Origin: RPQJ01 sp052035645
GTDB lineage: Bacteria > Pseudomonadota > Gammaproteobacteria > Steroidobacterales > Steroidobacteraceae
Assembly (NCBI GenBank): GCA_052035645.1
Contig: JBPOHK010000094.1
Location: forward strand, 11,125 to 75,124
Length of the DNA stretch: 64,000 nt
Direction of reading: 5' to 3'
This document shows positions 10,455 through 18,268 of this stretch, one piece after another; position 1 is the first letter of the stretch, and every line of letters starts with the position of its first letter. Below the pieces are notes generated by a model. That model was not told the origin of the DNA and ran no database searches. It was given only the letters and a program-made list of their open reading frames with translations. The translations under genes were made by a program, and so were the position numbers.

Positions 10455-10726
10455 CGCGTCTGGGCCGGCCGCAGGGCCGGCATCACGTGTGGTGTTTTCG
10501 CATCAAGGGCGGGCAGGCCGGGGCCGCCGGAGCTGGACTCGTTCCAGAGACTGCGGCAAAAACGGATGCACCGAGTTACAATCGCAACAATCATAGCGGG
10601 GTCAAAGCCGGCCTATGAGTTTCGGAGGGCTGGAACGCCCGGGTGGGGATGCGTTCCGGACAGGCGGCTCGGCCCGCTAAGAGTTTCATGAATGCATGGC
10701 ATAAAAGCCACAAGGAGAGACCTGCA

Positions 10727-11971
10727 ATGTCATCCCGTTACCTGATCCCGCTGGCGGTTGCCGCCGCCCTGGCCGCGTCCGCCGCGGCACAGGCCGATGT
10801 GGCGCCTGGTTCGCCGAAGGGCGACTGGATCTTCCGCGTCGGCATGTCCCAGATCAACCCGAAGAAGGACAACCTGCCGGCGAATGAAAATCCGCTCGGC
10901 CTCAACCTGGTGGTCGACAGCGACATCTCGCCGACGCTCAACATCGAGTACATGCTCACCGAGCACCTCGGCACGGAACTGCTGCTCGCGTATCCGTTCA
11001 CGCACGCCGTGGACGCGAAGCTCGGCGGCGACAAGATCGTGCGCGTTGCCCACGCGGACGTGCTGCCGCCGGTGCTGGGCCTCAACTGGCACTTCAACCC
11101 GAACGGCACGTTCCGTCCGTACATCGGCGCGGGCGTGAACTACACGCTGTTCTCGGGCGAGGAAGTGCGCGGTGAAGCGCGCTCGGCCATCCAGGACATC
11201 TACGGCATCGACGTCGATTCCGTGAAGCTCGACGACTCGTTCGGCTTCGCGGGCCAGATTGGCATCGACATCGCCCTCACGAAGAGCTGGCTGCTGAACG
11301 CGAGCGTGCGCTACGTCGACCTGTCGACCGACCTGTCGGCCGACGTCGCCGAGATCATTGACCTCGAAGGCGCTGCCAAGGCGGGCTACGACGAAGTGAA
11401 GCTCGGCACGCTGGACATCAACCCGATGGTCTACGGCCTGCACGTCGGCTACCAGTGGGGCTCGCCGGCGCCGCTGCCGGTCGTGGCTCCGCCGCCGCCC
11501 CCGCCGCCGCCGCCGCCGCCGCCGCCCGCCAAGTGCGCGGACACGGACAATGACGGCGTCTGCGACGAAGCCGACAAGTGCCCGGGCACGCCGGCTGGCG
11601 TGAAGGTGGACTCGGTGGGCTGCCCGCTGGAGCAGACGCTGAAGCTGCTGTTCGACTTCGACAGCGCCGAGCTGCGCCCCGAGTCGATCACGGAACTCGA
11701 GCGTGTCGTCAAGTTCATGGGCGACGTGCCGTTCGCGAAGGCCATGATCGAAGGCCACACGGACAGCAAGGGTTCGGACGCCTACAACCAGAAGCTGTCG
11801 GATCGCCGCGCCAAGGCGGTGTTCGACTACCTCAGCTCGCGCGGCGTCGATCCGGCCCGCCTGAGCTCGGTGGGCAAGGGCGAGTCGGCCCCGATCGCGG
11901 ACAACGCGACCGAGGAAGGCCGCCAGGAGAACCGTCGCGTCATGTTCATCCGCACGGATTCGGGCATGTAA
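10727..11971 (+). CDS. OmpW-OmpA fusion outer-membrane protein
   Basis: A 414-residue outer-membrane protein. Residues 1-23 are a signal peptide. Residues about 30-245 match the OmpW eight-stranded barrel (DWIFRVGMSQINPK; FRPYIGAGVNYT). A 13-proline linker follows at 255-267, then a short thrombospondin-type-3 calcium-binding-like unit (DTDNDGVCDEADKCPGTPAG, about 272-291), then an OmpA C-terminal peptidoglycan-binding domain (about 300-410) with EGHTDSKG and NQKLSDRRA. The start at 10727 has AAGGAGAG upstream and begins the signal peptide. It likely tethers the outer membrane to the cell wall while forming a small hydrophobic channel. A strong terminator follows at 12014. Confidence 0.93.
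   Translation: MSSRYLIPLAVAAALAASAAAQADVAPGSPKGDWIFRVGMSQINPKKDNLPANENPLGLNLVVDSDISPTLNIEYMLTEHLGTELLLAYPFTHAVDAKLGGDKIVRVAHADVLPPVLGLNWHFNPNGTFRPYIGAGVNYTLFSGEEVRGEARSAIQDIYGIDVDSVKLDDSFGFAGQIGIDIALTKSWLLNASVRYVDLSTDLSADVAEIIDLEGAAKAGYDEVKLGTLDINPMVYGLHVGYQWGSPAPLPVVAPPPPPPPPPPPPPAKCADTDNDGVCDEADKCPGTPAGVKVDSVGCPLEQTLKLLFDFDSAELRPESITELERVVKFMGDVPFAKAMIEGHTDSKGSDAYNQKLSDRRAKAVFDYLSSRGVDPARLSSVGKGESAPIADNATEEGRQENRRVMFIRTDSGM
11489..11527 (+). repeat. CCG-type triplet tract encoding 13 prolines
   Basis: A run of CCG and CCC codons inside the OmpW-OmpA gene encodes the proline linker between barrel and peptidoglycan-binding domain. Such triplet tracts can change length by slippage in steps of three without breaking the frame. 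Confidence 0.8.
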
Positions 11972-12013
11972 TCGACGGCTGACCGTCTGACGGGCTGCCC
12001 TGTGGCCCGGACG

Positions 12014-12045
12014 AGGCCCCGGTACGCAAGTGCCGGGGCCTTTTT
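12014..12045 (+). terminator. Rho-independent terminator after the OmpW-OmpA gene
   Basis: Positions 12014-12025 (AGGCCCCGGTAC) pair with 12030-12041 (GTGCCGGGGCCT), leaving a GCAA tetraloop and one G-U pair. The stem is 12 base pairs and is followed directly by a T run ending at 12045. It lies 43 bases after the stop codon and is the clearest intrinsic terminator in the window. Confidence 0.92.
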
Positions 12046-12130
12046 CATGGTCGGTGTGAATCCACGCGCGGCGGATTGGCTAAGAGCCGGGGACGCGTAG
12101 AATCGCCGACTCGTTCCACGGAGGAATCCC

Positions 12131-12979
12131 ATGAAGCTGCACACCCTGGCCGCGCTCGCCGCGGCCGCCCTGGCCCTGCCGCTCGCCCCGGCTCGCGCGG
12201 ACGTCGACCCGGCGCTCGAGGCGGCCGTCCAGGGCAGCTGGCGTTCGGAGGCCGACAAGTCACGTGACGTGTATCGCCACCCGGCCGAGGCCCTCGCGTT
12301 CTGGGGGCTCAAGCCGGGCATGACCATCCTCGAGGTCCAGCCGGGCGGCGGCTGGTGGACCGAGATCCTCGCCCCGTACGCCCGGGCGACGGGCGGCAGT
12401 TTCTACGTGACGGGCGCCGACCTGCAGAACCCGAAGCTCTCGGACGGCGCCCGCAAGTCGCGCGCCGACTTCCAGGCGCGCTTCGCCGCCCGGCCCGACG
12501 TCTACGGCGACGTGCGCATGCTCAACTGGGGCGCGGTCTCGAGGACCCTGCCGGCGGGCCTGTTCGACTTCATCCTCACGGCGCGCTCGATCCACGGCTG
12601 GATGCAGGACGAGCCCGGCACCGTCGAGGCGACCTTCCGTGAGTTCCACAAGGCGCTGAAGAAGGGCGGCATCCTCGCCGTCGAGCAGCACCGGGCGAAG
12701 GCCGGCCAGCGCGGCGAGAAGCCGGACACCGGCTACGTGAGCGAGGCCTACGTGATCGAGCAGGCGCGCAAGGCGGGGTTCCGGCTCGCGGGCCGCTCGG
12801 AGATCAACGCCAACCCGAAGGACACCAAGGACCACCCGTTCGGCGTCTGGACGCTGCCGCCCGTGCTGCGCTCGTCGCCCTACGGCTCGAACCAGCCGGC
12901 CGACCCGAACTTCGACCACTCGAAGTACGTGGCGATCGGCGAGTCGGACCGCATGACCCTGCGGTTCGTGAAGCCCTGA
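12131..12979 (+). CDS. Exported class I methyltransferase-like protein
   Basis: A 282-residue protein with a clear signal peptide (about 1-23, ending PARA). A SAM-methyltransferase-like domain follows: a Gly-rich motif I (ILEVQPGGGWWTEILAPYA), an acidic residue after beta-2 (VTGADL) and a post-II strand (FDFILTARSIHGW). It resembles the predicted exported methyltransferase group COG4798. SAM is not expected in the periplasm, so the substrate and even methyl transfer are open questions. Its stop directly abuts the convergent por operon stop at 12980. The GAGGAA ribosome site is 6 bases upstream of the ATG. Confidence 0.87.
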   Translation: MKLHTLAALAAAALALPLAPARADVDPALEAAVQGSWRSEADKSRDVYRHPAEALAFWGLKPGMTILEVQPGGGWWTEILAPYARATGGSFYVTGADLQNPKLSDGARKSRADFQARFAARPDVYGDVRMLNWGAVSRTLPAGLFDFILTARSIHGWMQDEPGTVEATFREFHKALKKGGILAVEQHRAKAGQRGEKPDTGYVSEAYVIEQARKAGFRLAGRSEINANPKDTKDHPFGVWTLPPVLRSSPYGSNQPADPNFDHSKYVAIGESDRMTLRFVKP

Positions 12980-14608
12980 TCAGATCTCCTCGGGCACGGT
13001 CCGGATCGCGCCGCACGGGCACTCGGCCACGCACAGGCCGCAGCGCTTGCAGTAGTCGTAGTTGAACTCGTAGCGGCGTCCCGGACCGAGCTTGATCACG
13101 GCGTTGTCGGGGCACACGCCGTAGCAGTTGTCGCACTCGAAGCAGTTGCCGCAGGAGAGGCAGCGGCGCGCCTCGAACTGCGCGGTCTCCGGGTCGAAGC
13201 TGCCGACGACTTCCTCGAACGTCGACTGGCGTCGGATCAGGTCGAGGACCGGCTGCTGCGACTTCGGCGCGTCCGAGTAGTACCAGGTGTTGAGCTTGTC
13301 GTAGCTCGCGAGCTCGTGGCTCGCGGGGTGCACCCAGGTCGTGCCGCGCAGCCACGCGTCGATGTGGCGCGCCGCGAGCTTGCCGTGGCCGATGCCGACG
13401 GTCACCGTGCGCTCGCCCGGCACCATGTCGCCGCCGGCGAAGATACCGGCATGGCCGGTCATCATGTCCGGGCCCACCTTGACCACGCCGTCCTCGATCG
13501 CGAGGCCCGGCACGCCCTGCAGCAGCGACAGGTCGACGTCCTGCCCGAGGGCGAGCACCACCGAATCGGCCTCCAGCGTCTCGAACTCGCCGGTCGGTTG
13601 CGCCATGCCTTTCTCGTCCAGCGCCATCTTCTCGACGGTGATCGACGTCTCGCCGGCCTGCTTGATGGTGGACAGCCACTTCACCAGCACGCCTTCCTGC
13701 AGCGCCTCCTCGAGTTCGGACTCGTGCGCCGGCATCTTCTCGCGCGTGCGGCGGTAGACGATGATCGACTCTTCCGCGCCGAGCCGCTTGGCCGTGCGCG
13801 CCACGTCGAGCGCGGTGTTGCCGCCGCCGTAGACGACCACGCGCCGGCCGAGCAGCGGCTTGTCCTCGCCTTCCATGCTGCGCAGGACCGAGACGGCGTC
13901 GAGCATCTTGCCGGCGCTGCCCGCGGGCAGGTACGCGCGCTTGGCGATGTGCGCGCCCACCGCGAGGAACACGGCGTCGAAGTGGCCCTTGCGCATGGTC
14001 TCGACGACGTTGGTCACCTTGGTGTGCAGCTGCAGCTTCACGCCGAGGTCGAGGATGCGCTGGATCTCGGCGTCGAGCACCTCGCGCGGCAGCCGGTACT
14101 TCGGGATGCCGAAGCGCATCATGCCGCCGGCGAGCGGGCCGGCCTCGTGGATCGAGACGCTGTGACCCAGCCGCGCGAGGTGATAGGCCGCCGAAAGCCC
14201 CGACGGCCCCGCGCCGATCACCAGCACGCGCTTGCCGGTGGGCGACAGCGGCGGCTCGAACTTCCAGCCGCGGCGCAGCGCCTCGTCGCCGAGGAAGCGC
14301 TCGGTCGCGTTGATGCCCACGCAGGCATCGAGCGTGCCGCGGTTGCAGGCGGTCTCGCACGGGTGGTAGCAGACGCGGCCCATCACCGCCGGCATCGGGT
14401 TGTCGCGCGTCAGCACGCGCCAGGCCTGCTCGTACTCGCCGGCCTCGGCGTGGAACAGCCAGCCCTGGATGTTCTCGCCGGCGGGGCAGGCGTGGTTGCA
14501 GGGCGGCAGGCGGTTCACGTACTCCGGGCGCACCGTGCGCCAGGTGCCCGTGTGGTTGGCGAGGCTCGAGCCGGGATCGAGCGTGATGGCGAACGGCTTG
14601 GGCTTCAT
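12980..14608 (-). CDS. GltD-like NAD(P) oxidoreductase fused to a 2[4Fe-4S] ferredoxin domain
   Basis: A 542-residue flavoprotein. The N-terminal Cys-rich region (about 35-85; CNHACPAGENI, CYHPCETACN) matches the FeS helical domain of glutamate synthase small subunit. It is followed by two dinucleotide folds (FAD motif VLVIGAGPSGLSAAYHLARLG; NAD(P) motif VVVYGGGNTALDVARTA) and a C-terminal ferredoxin-like domain with CLSCGNCFECDNCYGVCP and CKRCGLCVAECPCGAI. Position and an ATGA overlap with porB imply it is the electron-accepting partner of the oxidoreductase, taking the place of a separate delta (ferredoxin) subunit and probably passing electrons to or from NAD(P)H. It is not the true GltD, since no gltB is present. 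Confidence 0.9.
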   Translation of the reverse strand: MKPKPFAITLDPGSSLANHTGTWRTVRPEYVNRLPPCNHACPAGENIQGWLFHAEAGEYEQAWRVLTRDNPMPAVMGRVCYHPCETACNRGTLDACVGINATERFLGDEALRRGWKFEPPLSPTGKRVLVIGAGPSGLSAAYHLARLGHSVSIHEAGPLAGGMMRFGIPKYRLPREVLDAEIQRILDLGVKLQLHTKVTNVVETMRKGHFDAVFLAVGAHIAKRAYLPAGSAGKMLDAVSVLRSMEGEDKPLLGRRVVVYGGGNTALDVARTAKRLGAEESIIVYRRTREKMPAHESELEEALQEGVLVKWLSTIKQAGETSITVEKMALDEKGMAQPTGEFETLEADSVVLALGQDVDLSLLQGVPGLAIEDGVVKVGPDMMTGHAGIFAGGDMVPGERTVTVGIGHGKLAARHIDAWLRGTTWVHPASHELASYDKLNTWYYSDAPKSQQPVLDLIRRQSTFEEVVGSFDPETAQFEARRCLSCGNCFECDNCYGVCPDNAVIKLGPGRRYEFNYDYCKRCGLCVAECPCGAIRTVPEEI

Positions 14609-15606
14609 GGCGTGGCCTCGTCGAGCAGGCCGTAGCGCGCGATGTTGCGATCCGCCATGGACTGCAGCTTGTGCACGATCTCCGGGTGGCCGCCGTCCTT
14701 GAACAGGTGCGCGAAGCGCGTCTGCGGCTTCAGGTAGTCCTCCACCGGGAGCTTGCGCTGGATCTTCGAGACGTGCTTCACCTCGCCGTATTCCGCGTCG
14801 AACACCGGGAACAGGCCGGTCTCCTTGGCGAGCCGCGCCATGCGGATCGTGGCCGACGATGCGTGGCCCCAGCCGAGCGGGCAAGGCACCAGGATGTGGA
14901 TGTAGCGCGCGCCGCGGAACTCCATCGCGCGCCGGACCTTGGCCTCGAGGTCGCGCAGCTCGGCCACGGTGGCGGTCGCGACGTAGGGGATCTCGTGCGC
15001 CATCGCGATGCGGGGCACGTCCTTGCCCTGGCCGAACTCGTTGCCCGGGTGGGCGCCCACCGGCATGGTCGTGTTGGTGCGCGCGGCCGGCGGCGTGGCC
15101 GAGGAACGCTGCACGCCCGTGTTCATGTAGGCCTCGTTGTCGTAGCAGATGTAGAGCACGTCGTCGTTGCGCTCGAACATCCCGGACAGGCAGCCGAAGC
15201 CGATGTCGGTGGTGCCGCCGTCGCCGCCCTGGGCGACGACGCGCACGTCGTGCCGGCCCTTGACGCGCACCGCTGCGGCGATGCCGGTGGCGACCGCGGC
15301 CGCATTGCCGAACAGCGAGTGGATCCAGGGGATCTGCCAGGAGGTCTCGGGGTAGGGCGTCGAGAACACCTCGAGGCAGCCGGTGGCGTTCGCCGCGACC
15401 AGCTGGCGGTGGGTGGCCTCCATGGCGGCGTCGATCGCGTAGCGCGCGCCGAGCGCCTCCCCGCAGCCCTGGCAGGCGCGGTGGCCGGAGTTGAGCGAGT
15501 TGGTGCGGCGCATGTTGGCCTGCACCGAGCGCTGCTCCTCCTTCAGGAGGCGGTTGCCGACGGTGAAGGTGCCGGTCTGGTAGAAGCGGATGGGCTGGTA
15601 GGTCAT
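14605..15606 (-). CDS. porB: Pyruvate/2-oxoacid:ferredoxin oxidoreductase beta subunit
   Basis: A 333-residue thiamine-diphosphate-binding subunit. The N-terminal CQGCGEALG supplies cysteines for a cluster. The TPP signature GDGGTTDIGFGCL leads to CYDNEAYMNTG, which coordinates magnesium and pyrophosphate. Together with alpha and gamma it catalyses CoA-dependent oxidative decarboxylation of pyruvate or a related 2-oxoacid to acyl-CoA, CO2 and reduced ferredoxin, a reversible reaction. It starts 4 bases after porA ends and overlaps the next gene as ATGA. Pyruvate is the best guess from similarity (TGVQRSSATPPAARTNTT resembles pyruvate enzymes). Confidence 0.95.
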   Translation of the reverse strand: MTYQPIRFYQTGTFTVGNRLLKEEQRSVQANMRRTNSLNSGHRACQGCGEALGARYAIDAAMEATHRQLVAANATGCLEVFSTPYPETSWQIPWIHSLFGNAAAVATGIAAAVRVKGRHDVRVVAQGGDGGTTDIGFGCLSGMFERNDDVLYICYDNEAYMNTGVQRSSATPPAARTNTTMPVGAHPGNEFGQGKDVPRIAMAHEIPYVATATVAELRDLEAKVRRAMEFRGARYIHILVPCPLGWGHASSATIRMARLAKETGLFPVFDAEYGEVKHVSKIQRKLPVEDYLKPQTRFAHLFKDGGHPEIVHKLQSMADRNIARYGLLDEATP

Positions 15607-15610
15607 GGCG

Positions 15611-16864
15611 TCACCCGATCTTCGCCGCGACGACGCCGAGGTCGCGCAGGATGCCTTCGGCGATCGGGCCCGAGCGTCGCTGCTCGCGCTCGCGCGCCAG
15701 CACGCGGTCCACCAGGGCCTGGTCGAGGTCCATGAAGGTCAGCGATTCGAGGGTGCCCTGCATCGCGGCGTCGAACACCTTGTGCAGCGAGCGGCGGGTG
15801 ATGGCGCGGCCGCCGAGGCCGGCGATCACCGTGTGCACGTCGTCGGGTGGCCCCGCGAACGAGGCGGCGACGTTGTTCGAGACGATGCCGCCCATGCCGA
15901 CCGCGAGACTCTTTTCGAGCACCACGACCCGCTTCGCGCCGGCCAGCGCCGTGCGCACCGCCGCCGTCGGCCACGGCCGGAAGCAGCTGATGCCGAGCAC
16001 GCCGATCTTCGCGCCGCGCTCGCGCATCTCGTCCACGGTGTCCTTGATCGTGCCGAGCACCGAGCCGAGCGCGACCACGATCACCTCCGCGTCGCTGATT
16101 CGGTAGGCGTGGGTGAGGCCGCCGCTCTGGCGCCCGAAGATGCGGCGGAACTCGTCGGCCCAGGCGGGGATGAGGTCGAGGGCCTGGCGCTGCTTGACGT
16201 GCGCGAGGTAGCGCACCTCCATGAACGCCTCGGGGCCGACCATCGCGCCGATCGAGACCGGGGCAGCCGGGTCGAGCACCTGGCGCGGCTCGTAGGGCGG
16301 CAGGAAGGCGTCCACCTGTTCCTGCGTCGGGATGTCCACGCGCTCGTAGGCGTGCGTGAGGATGAAGCCGTCCATGCACACCATGACCGGCAGCGAGAGT
16401 TCCTCGCCGAGGCGGAACGCCTGGATGTGCAGGTCGAGCGCCTCCTGGTTGTCCTCGGCGAACAGCTGGATCCAGCCGCAGTCGCGCTGGCTGAGCGCGT
16501 CGGTGTGGTCGTTCCAGATGTTGATCGGCGCGCCGATGGCCCGGTTGGCGACCGTCATCACGATCGGCAGGCCGAGTCCGGCGGCGTTGTAGACCGCCTC
16601 GGCCATGTACAGCAGGCCCTGGCTCGCCGTGGCGGTGTAGGCGCGCGCGCCGGCGGCCGACGCGCCGATCGCGACGGACATCGCCGCGAACTCGGATTCG
16701 ACGTTGATGTACTCGCAGGGCGCGAGCTGGCCGGCGCGCACCATCCGTCCCAATGCCTCGACGATGTGGGTCTGCGGCGAGATCGGGTAGGCGCAGATCA
16801 CCTCGGGCCGGCACAGGCCGACCGCCTCGGCGACCGCGGCGGAGCCTTCAGTCTGCTTGAGCAT
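15611..16864 (-). CDS. porA: Pyruvate/2-oxoacid:ferredoxin oxidoreductase alpha subunit
   Basis: A 417-residue alpha subunit containing the pyrimidine-binding domain of TPP enzymes (about 1-240; AYPISPQTHIVE, then EYINVESEFAAMS with the conserved Glu) and the transketolase C-terminal-like domain (about 250-370; VVALGSVLGTIKDTV and GISCFRPWP). It pairs with porB to form the active site. It overlaps porG by 17 bases at its start and precedes porB by 4, so all three are translationally linked. Confidence 0.95.
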   Translation of the reverse strand: MLKQTEGSAAVAEAVGLCRPEVICAYPISPQTHIVEALGRMVRAGQLAPCEYINVESEFAAMSVAIGASAAGARAYTATASQGLLYMAEAVYNAAGLGLPIVMTVANRAIGAPINIWNDHTDALSQRDCGWIQLFAEDNQEALDLHIQAFRLGEELSLPVMVCMDGFILTHAYERVDIPTQEQVDAFLPPYEPRQVLDPAAPVSIGAMVGPEAFMEVRYLAHVKQRQALDLIPAWADEFRRIFGRQSGGLTHAYRISDAEVIVVALGSVLGTIKDTVDEMRERGAKIGVLGISCFRPWPTAAVRTALAGAKRVVVLEKSLAVGMGGIVSNNVAASFAGPPDDVHTVIAGLGGRAITRRSLHKVFDAAMQGTLESLTFMDLDQALVDRVLAREREQRRSGPIAEGILRDLGVVAAKIG

Positions 16865-17435
16865 GGACGGCCTCCTTCTCGCGCAGCACGTGCTCGTAGG
16901 CGGCGGTCGCGGCGGCGACGTTGGCCTCGGCGACCTTGCCGGGGAACTTCTCGCGGATGGCCGCCGCGACCGACTCGAGCGAGGTCCGGCCGGTGAGGGC
17001 GGCGAATCCGCCGAGCAGCGCGGCGTTCGGCAGCGGGCGACCGACGTGCTTCAGGGCGAGCTCGGTGCCCGGCACGGTGCACAGGTGGTCGGGGGGGTAG
17101 CCGCTGACGAACTCGCCGAGACCCAGGTCTTCGAACGAGCGTCGGGTGTTGATGAGGATGTACCCGTCCCCGGCCAGCCCGCCGAACACGTCCACCTGGT
17201 GCAGCAGCGTCGGGTCCTGGATCAGCAGTGCGTCGGGCGCGAGGATGGGTTCGCGCAGGCGGATCGGCTGGTCGTCGATGCGGCAGAACGCGACGACGGG
17301 GGCGCCGGTGCGTTCGGAACCGAAACTGGGAAAGGCCTGGGCGTGGCGTCCTTCGCGGAACGCGGCGACCGACAACAGTTCGGCGGCGGTCACGACGCCC
17401 TGACCGCCCCGTCCGTGGATGCGTACCTGGAACAT
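16848..17435 (-). CDS. porG: Pyruvate/2-oxoacid:ferredoxin oxidoreductase gamma subunit
   Basis: A 195-residue gamma subunit, the full family length, opening with the hallmark VRIHGRGGQGVVTAAELL and containing FPSFGSERTGAPV, which contributes to CoA binding. The ATG at 17435 has a long purine-rich ribosome site (GGGGGGAGG) 4 bases upstream; the longer open frame runs through non-coding sequence. It is the first gene of the four-gene por operon, so the promoter should lie in the 17436-17803 gap. Confidence 0.94.
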   Translation of the reverse strand: MFQVRIHGRGGQGVVTAAELLSVAAFREGRHAQAFPSFGSERTGAPVVAFCRIDDQPIRLREPILAPDALLIQDPTLLHQVDVFGGLAGDGYILINTRRSFEDLGLGEFVSGYPPDHLCTVPGTELALKHVGRPLPNAALLGGFAALTGRTSLESVAAAIREKFPGKVAEANVAAATAAYEHVLREKEAVHAQAD

Positions 17436-17803
17436 GAGCCTCCCCCCGGGGGGCGCCTCGGCGACCCGGGTGCCCGCCACCATGCGCCGTCCGGACGCAA
17501 ATGCAAATCCGTGGCGACACGGATGCGCGGCTGTCCGCCGAGGACAAGAGAGGGGGCGAGCGGCAGAGCGCCAGTCGGCCCGGGACGCGTAACGGCCGTG
17601 CTTGCGCACCGTGCGATCACCGATTGACGGGGGTCGAGCCCGGGTCGTATGGTCCCTGCCGACCAGCGCGTTGGGCGGCAAGGCGGGGCCCGTGTGCCAT
17701 ACCCCCGTCAGCCCGACTCGGGCAATGAGCGTCGACCTGCGGCCCACCGGTGGCAGGACAGCAGAGCGGTGGCTGTGTGTTCGCACGGCCAAGGCAGGGA
17801 ACC
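17436..17803. other. Divergent intergenic region between porG and the RHS locus
   Basis: This 368-base gap separates two divergent transcription units and should hold both promoters. The only structure I can point to is the C6G6 palindrome at 17442-17453, which overlaps the porG ribosome site. I see no convincing -35/-10 pair, tRNA or small gene. Short open frames here have no recognisable product. Confidence 0.4.
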
Positions 17804-18268
17804 ATGATCCGGAGCGATCTGCTCGGGGCGCTTTGCGCCGCCATTGTGCTGAGCTGCGCGACCGCGCAGGCGGCGACGGCGACCTACGGCTACGACGCCC
17901 TGGGGCGGCTTAGAAGCATCACCTCGGATGACGGCAAGGTGGTGGTCTACGGGCTCGATGCGGCCGGCAATCGCACGCAGGTCCTGAGCGTCACGCCGCC
18001 GGCCTCGATCACCGTGCCGGCGAGCAACACGACCGGCTCGTATTCGATCAGCTGGAGCGCATCCGCCGGCACCGTCACGGCCTACAAGCTCTACGAGTCC
18101 ACGAGCCCGAGCTTCACGGCGCAGACACTGGTCTACAGCGGCACGGCGCTGAGCGCAGCGCTCACCGGCCGGGCGAGCGGAACCTACTACTATCGGGTGG
18201 CGGCCTGCATCGACACGACCTGCAGCGGCTATCGCACGGGCGCCAACGGCGTCGTGGTGACGCGATGA
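17804..18268 (+). CDS. Short RHS-repeat protein with a fibronectin type III-like domain
   Basis: A 154-residue exported protein: a signal peptide (about 1-23, ending AQAA), then two YD/RHS-type motifs (YGYDALGRLRSITSDDGKVV and YGLDAAGNRT, about residues 27-57), then a fibronectin type III-like beta domain (about 63-154; WSASAGTVTAYKLYES, GTYYYRVAAC). The stop overlaps the ATG of the large RHS gene as ATGA, so the two are translationally coupled. It may be a surface adaptor for the large RHS protein or a remnant of an older RHS copy; sequence alone does not decide. The ATG at 17804 is chosen for the signal peptide. Confidence 0.8.
   Translation: MIRSDLLGALCAAIVLSCATAQAATATYGYDALGRLRSITSDDGKVVVYGLDAAGNRTQVLSVTPPASITVPASNTTGSYSISWSASAGTVTAYKLYESTSPSFTAQTLVYSGTALSAALTGRASGTYYYRVAACIDTTCSGYRTGANGVVVTR

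Noticed and set aside
12980..14608. Glutamate synthase small subunit (gltD)
   Set aside because: The extra C-terminal ferredoxin domain, the ATGA coupling to porB and absence of gltB argue for a ferredoxin oxidoreductase partner.
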